Shown here: piece after piece, positions 32,456-35,863 of the stretch
Layout: each line of letters opens with the position of its first letter
How positions within the stretch are numbered: the first letter of the stretch is position 1
NCBI GenBank assembly: GCA_023433265.1
Contig: JAEZDR010000022.1
Location: 1-35,863, forward strand
From: Bacteroidota bacterium
GTDB lineage: Bacteria > Bacteroidota > Bacteroidia > Chitinophagales > Chitinophagaceae
Direction: 5' to 3'
Length of the DNA stretch: 35,863 bases
Translations under genes and position numbers: made by a program
Notes under the pieces: generated by a model
Seen by the model: the letters and a program-made list of their open reading frames with translations, nothing else
Database searches by the model: none
Told to the model about the DNA's origin: nothing

Positions 32456-33844
32456 ATGACGTCCAGATTCTTATTCCTGCTTGCTATCTCTCTCGGCGGC
32501 AGCCTGCTGGCTACAGCACAACCTAAAAAAGTAGTGGCTGATAAGATAGTTGCAAAGGTTGGCGACAAAATTATTCTCCACTCAGACATCTATAACGCCA
32601 TCGCCGACTATAAAAGGCAGGGCGCAGAAGCCCAGCTTCCACCAAACCCTGAGTGCATGTTCCTGGAAGGACAATTGATTCAAAAGGCTTTGGTATTGCA
32701 GGCACAAAAGGACTCATTGCCCGTAAGTGAAGAAGAGCTGGATGCTTTACTTGACAACCAGCTTAGGGGCTTCATCCAGATGTATGGATCAAAAGAAGTG
32801 GTGGAGGAAGTGGCGGGAAAATCTATTTACCAAATTAAGGAAGATTTCCGTCAACCATTTAGGGAGCGCAAGCTTGCTGATATGATGCGATCTAAAATAG
32901 TAGACAACATCAAAGTATCTCCTACTGAAACTAAAGCATTCTTCGATAAAATTCCTAAAGACAGCTTACCTTTTTACGAGAGCGAGCTAGAAGTCAGCCA
33001 GGTTGTATTATACCCAAAGGCAAATCGTGATATTGAAGAGTATGTAATGAGAGAGCTTTACGAACTGAAGCGGCAGGTCGAAACCGGCCAAAAGAAATTT
33101 GACCAGTTGGCCAAGCTTTATTCTGATGACCCGGCAGTAAAAGAAAATAGCGGCCAGTATAGCCTCAACAGGAACGATAAACAATGGGATCCTACCTTTT
33201 TGAGAACAGCATTCCAGTTAAAGGAAGGTCAGATATCAAGTGTGGTAAAATCGAAGTTCGGTTATCACATTATTCAAATGGTTAGCCGCGCAGGTGAAGA
33301 TGCCATCGTACGCCATATCTTGAAAATCCCTGAAATCACCGAGGGAGAGATTGCAACGGCAAAACAAAAGATGGATTCCATAAGGTCCACTATTGTGGCA
33401 GGCAACATCTCTTTTTCTGAGGCTGTAAACCGCCATAGCGAAGACGAGTCCAGCAAGTTTAGTGGAGGTGCGCTGATGAACAGGGAAGGCTCCACCTACC
33501 TTACTATTGATCAATTGGATAAAGACCTCGTTGTTGCATTAAAAAACCTGAAGCTTAACCAGGTATCTCAACCGCTTGCTTTTACTGACGAAAGGGGTCG
33601 CAAAGCCGTTAGAATAGTGGTGCTTAAGTCTAAGTCTGAGCCACACCGCATGAATCTTAAAGACGACTATAATAAAGTAGCAGAGCTTGCCCTCGACCAG
33701 AAAAGACAGGCAGCTTTGGAAAAGTGGTTTAATGACAAGATTCCTTCGTTCTACATACAAATAGACGACCAATACAATAATTGCCAAAACATCAGCCAGT
33801 GGTTACAATCAGCCAATAAAGGCAACACAACAGCCACAAAATAA
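32456..33844 (+). CDS. SurA-like periplasmic chaperone / peptidylprolyl isomerase
   Basis: A 462-residue periplasmic folding factor for outer membrane proteins. It has a signal peptide (MTSRFLFLLAISLGGSLLATAQ), a SurA N-terminal domain (VADKIVAKVGDKIILHSDIYNAI), and two parvulin-type PPIase domains: the first at about 175-275 (LEVSQVVLYP to FGYHIIQM), the second at about 283-385 (VRHILKIPEI to RIVVLKSK). A C-terminal helical piece completes the chaperone core. The length is close to SurA. It lies after infB but has its own promoter box behind the operon terminator, so it is a separate unit. A very strong terminator follows. Confidence 0.92.
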   Translation: MTSRFLFLLAISLGGSLLATAQPKKVVADKIVAKVGDKIILHSDIYNAIADYKRQGAEAQLPPNPECMFLEGQLIQKALVLQAQKDSLPVSEEELDALLDNQLRGFIQMYGSKEVVEEVAGKSIYQIKEDFRQPFRERKLADMMRSKIVDNIKVSPTETKAFFDKIPKDSLPFYESELEVSQVVLYPKANRDIEEYVMRELYELKRQVETGQKKFDQLAKLYSDDPAVKENSGQYSLNRNDKQWDPTFLRTAFQLKEGQISSVVKSKFGYHIIQMVSRAGEDAIVRHILKIPEITEGEIATAKQKMDSIRSTIVAGNISFSEAVNRHSEDESSKFSGGALMNREGSTYLTIDQLDKDLVVALKNLKLNQVSQPLAFTDERGRKAVRIVVLKSKSEPHRMNLKDDYNKVAELALDQKRQAALEKWFNDKIPSFYIQIDDQYNNCQNISQWLQSANKGNTTATK

Positions 33845-33861
33845 CTGGTAATAAAATATCG

Positions 33862-33901
33862 AAAGCAAAAAGGCAAACCACTTGGTTTGCCTTTTTGCTT
33901 T
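33862..33901. terminator. Strong bidirectional terminator between SurA-like gene and kamE
   Basis: AAAGCAAAAAGGCAAACC (33862-33879) pairs perfectly with 33884-33901, 18 base pairs around a four-base loop. The stem is T-rich at the 3' end on the plus strand and, by symmetry, on the minus strand. It serves the two convergent genes. Confidence 0.92.
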
Positions 33902-33916
33902 TTGAAGGTTCATGTT

Positions 33917-34714
33917 CTAAAAGTTGGGCTCGTGTATCCTTCGCTCTGTTTCTACAGCAATATATGAGGCAACGTCATCAGCAAATGTGTTCATCCCAAA
34001 CCCGGCATCGTACCCAAGCTCTTTTGCAAGTTCATGCGTTATCCTGGGCCCACCGCAAATAAGCAGCACTTTACTTCTAAGGCCTTCTGCTTCCAACATT
34101 TCCACAAGCTCAACAAGATTCTTGATATGAACGTCTTTCTGCGTCACGGTTTGAGACACCAAAATAGCATCAGCTCTCATCTCAATTGCCTTTGCAATCA
34201 ATACTTCGTTTGGCACCTGGCTTCCCATATTGAAGGCTTCAAACATTTCATACCGCTCCAGTCCGTAGTGACCAGCGTAGCCCTTCATGTTCATGATAGC
34301 ATCAATGCCAACGGTATGGGCGTCTGTACCTGTACTTGCTCCTACCACAAGTAGTTTTCTTCCAATTCTCGATTTAATAAACTCGTCCACTTCATGCATA
34401 TCCATCTTCTGCGACGCAATCTTTGCTACTTTTATACCTGTAAAGTCTATGACGTGACCGCAATTACCATAGCAATTGAAGAAAGTAAATCCCGGGGTAA
34501 GTTCCTTGCTGAACACAACCTGCGGATTGTCAAGACCCATTTTACGCATCAGTTGTTTTGCGGCTTCTATCGCCTCCTCCCCGTAGGGTACAGGAAGGGT
34601 AAAGCTTAACAGTACCTTACCATCGTTCATGGTGTCTCCATAAGGCTTCACCTTCTTTGCATCGAAGGTTTTATCGAAGCTAACATTACTGGTGTTGTAG
34701 TTGCCGCTGCTCAT
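33917..34714 (-). CDS. kamE: Lysine 5,6-aminomutase, beta subunit
   Basis: The cobalamin- and PLP-linking subunit of lysine 5,6-aminomutase, which moves the terminal amino group of beta-lysine or D-lysine in lysine fermentation. In 265 residues there is an N-terminal dimerisation part and a Rossmann-like B12 domain. His133 in DAHTVG is the base-off cobalt ligand, and Lys144 in MNMKGYAGHYG fits the lysine that holds PLP in the known structure, at the same number. LLICGGPRITHELAKELGYDAGFG is the end of the B12 domain. It overlaps kamD by 29 bases, so translation is probably coupled. Confidence 0.95.
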   Translation of the reverse strand: MSSGNYNTSNVSFDKTFDAKKVKPYGDTMNDGKVLLSFTLPVPYGEEAIEAAKQLMRKMGLDNPQVVFSKELTPGFTFFNCYGNCGHVIDFTGIKVAKIASQKMDMHEVDEFIKSRIGRKLLVVGASTGTDAHTVGIDAIMNMKGYAGHYGLERYEMFEAFNMGSQVPNEVLIAKAIEMRADAILVSQTVTQKDVHIKNLVELVEMLEAEGLRSKVLLICGGPRITHELAKELGYDAGFGMNTFADDVASYIAVETERRIHEPNF

Positions 34715-35863
34715 GGGTTTGTTCTTTTCTATTTATCATTAATTCAATAAAGGGATTGGTATAATACTTCCCCTTCACAAAAACACCGTCCAGCCCCTTA
34801 CCACCATTTTTTGGTCGTTTTACATCCGCAAAAACACCTCTTTCCAGCGCATTGAACAAGCCCATTCCTGCTATTTTTTCAAGAAGTTGATAAGCTTCTT
34901 CCAATACTTGCTGCGCCCTTTGCTGTATGATACCTCCTTCAGTAAACCACACTTCCTTTCCAATGTCTTTCATATTTCGGAAGACGTATCGTGCATTTTC
35001 AATTGCGAGGAAACGGTCGCTCATAAACGGTGTATGCACAGCTTCGGTAATCATACCCAGGAGCTGGATACCTTGCTGTGTCCAGATAGAAAGTTGATTG
35101 AACAGCACATTCTGTATCTGGCCTTTAAAAATATCCCCTGTCATAAACTTAGTGGGTGGCATATATTTTAAAGGAGCATTGGGGAATATTTCCCTTGTCA
35201 TTTGTGCCTGTGCCAGCTCAAAAAGGAAACCGTTTTCCAAAGTAGGATCCATTTCAAAGGCGTGTCCCAGCCCCATTTGTTCTGCAGGCAACCCTGCTCT
35301 GTAGGCCAGTTGCTCATTTATAAAATCGCTGGCCAAAACGGTTCTTGCTTCCTGGTAGGCATCTGCGGTAGTGAGGTAATTGTCTTCACCCGTGTTGATG
35401 ATTACACCTGCATAGCCGTTAATGACCCTTGAGAAAAATTGGTCCACCATTGTTCGCTGCATGTTGATATCACGAAACAAGATGCCGTACAATGCGTCGT
35501 TCAACATCACATCCAGCCCTTCCAGTGCGCCCATCGCGGCTATTTCTGGCATACATAAACCAGAGCAATAATTACAAAGTCTTATATAACGGCCCACTTC
35601 GCTGCTCACCTCATCCAATGCCTCGCGCATAATGCGAAAGTTTTCCTGCGTGGCATACGTACCTCCAAAACCTTCGGTGGTGGCCCCATAGGGTACATAG
35701 TCTAACAAGCTCTGACCTGTTGTTCTTATTACGGCAATGATATCTGCTCCCTGCCGTGCTGCAGCCTTTGCCTGCACTACATCTTCATAAATATTGCCTG
35801 TTGCAACAATCACATAGAGATAAGGCTTACTGCCTTCTCCATATTCCTTTATCATCCTTTGCC
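34686..35863 (-). CDS. kamD: Lysine 5,6-aminomutase, alpha subunit, 5' end missing
   Basis: The catalytic TIM-barrel subunit that binds PLP and adenosylcobalamin. About 391 residues are visible and the frame is open to the right edge. The family length is near 515, so roughly the first 125 residues are missing; the internal ATG near the edge is not the real start. Conserved stretches include VIVATGNIYEDVVQAKAAARQG, AVIRTTGQSLLDYVPYG, EGFGGTYATQENFRIMR and NYCSGLCMPE. Its end overlaps kamE. Neighbouring genes of the pathway (kamA, kdd, kce, kal), if present, would be to the right. Confidence 0.95.
   Translation of the reverse strand, partial: QRMIKEYGEGSKPYLYVIVATGNIYEDVVQAKAAARQGADIIAVIRTTGQSLLDYVPYGATTEGFGGTYATQENFRIMREALDEVSSEVGRYIRLCNYCSGLCMPEIAAMGALEGLDVMLNDALYGILFRDINMQRTMVDQFFSRVINGYAGVIINTGEDNYLTTADAYQEARTVLASDFINEQLAYRAGLPAEQMGLGHAFEMDPTLENGFLFELAQAQMTREIFPNAPLKYMPPTKFMTGDIFKGQIQNVLFNQLSIWTQQGIQLLGMITEAVHTPFMSDRFLAIENARYVFRNMKDIGKEVWFTEGGIIQQRAQQVLEEAYQLLEKIAGMGLFNALERGVFADVKRPKNGGKGLDGVFVKGKYYTNPFIELMINRKEQTHEQRQLQHQ

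Overview
The window looks like ordinary chromosome from a member of the Bacteroidota, most likely family Chitinophagaceae. The evidence is the gene content (a DUF4834-type small protein, LigD, KamDE, two-parvulin SurA-like chaperone, GyrB and DnaB of Bacteroidota type), the absence of strong Shine-Dalgarno sites, and repeated TAnnTTTG boxes, the -7 element of Bacteroidota promoters, just upstream of many start codons. I saw no tRNA, rRNA, CRISPR array, insertion sequence or phage gene. The first gene (a ClC chloride transporter) and the last gene (kamD) run off the window edges.

Layout, left to right. 1-4.7 kb: a ClC transporter fragment converging on gyrB, then korB without its alpha partner, then an AhpD-like protein. 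4.9-10.4 kb: a DNA ligase D lacking the phosphoesterase domain, a small lipoprotein, a SulP transporter/beta-carbonic anhydrase operon separated by one base, and a small membrane-anchored protein. 10.5-15.2 kb: fabG and mtgA diverging, a methionine-type aminotransferase, hemF and hemB. 15.6-22 kb: dnaB with an unusual tail, rsmE, a large secreted protein with a C-terminal His/Cys pair resembling clan CD cysteine peptidases (the best candidate for something undescribed), and a response regulator/histidine kinase pair. 22-26.6 kb: metF, a secreted orphan, a VOC protein, a repeat-rich gap, a DegT-type aminotransferase and a HAD hydrolase. 26.6-27.3 kb: a 17-unit array with an exact 11-bp period, then the DUF4834 gene. 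27.4-33.9 kb: the rimP-nusA-infB translation/transcription operon, preceded by a canonical promoter and a leader hairpin, then a SurA-like chaperone. 33.9 kb to the end: kamE and kamD of lysine fermentation.

How the genes fit together: most are housekeeping genes in short transcription units (replication: gyrB, dnaB; tetrapyrrole: hemF, hemB; expression: rimP, nusA, infB, rsmE; envelope: mtgA, fabG, SurA-like). SulP plus carbonic anhydrase form a plausible bicarbonate uptake/CO2 hydration pair. Several genes end in strong hairpin terminators, and two convergent gene pairs share the bases of their stop codons.

The observations I would follow up first are the clan CD-like secreted protein, the 11-bp phased array, the rimP leader hairpin, the SSB-like tip of DnaB, and the 88-bp tandem duplication upstream of the aminotransferase gene. 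All function calls are from reading motifs by eye; no database search was possible.
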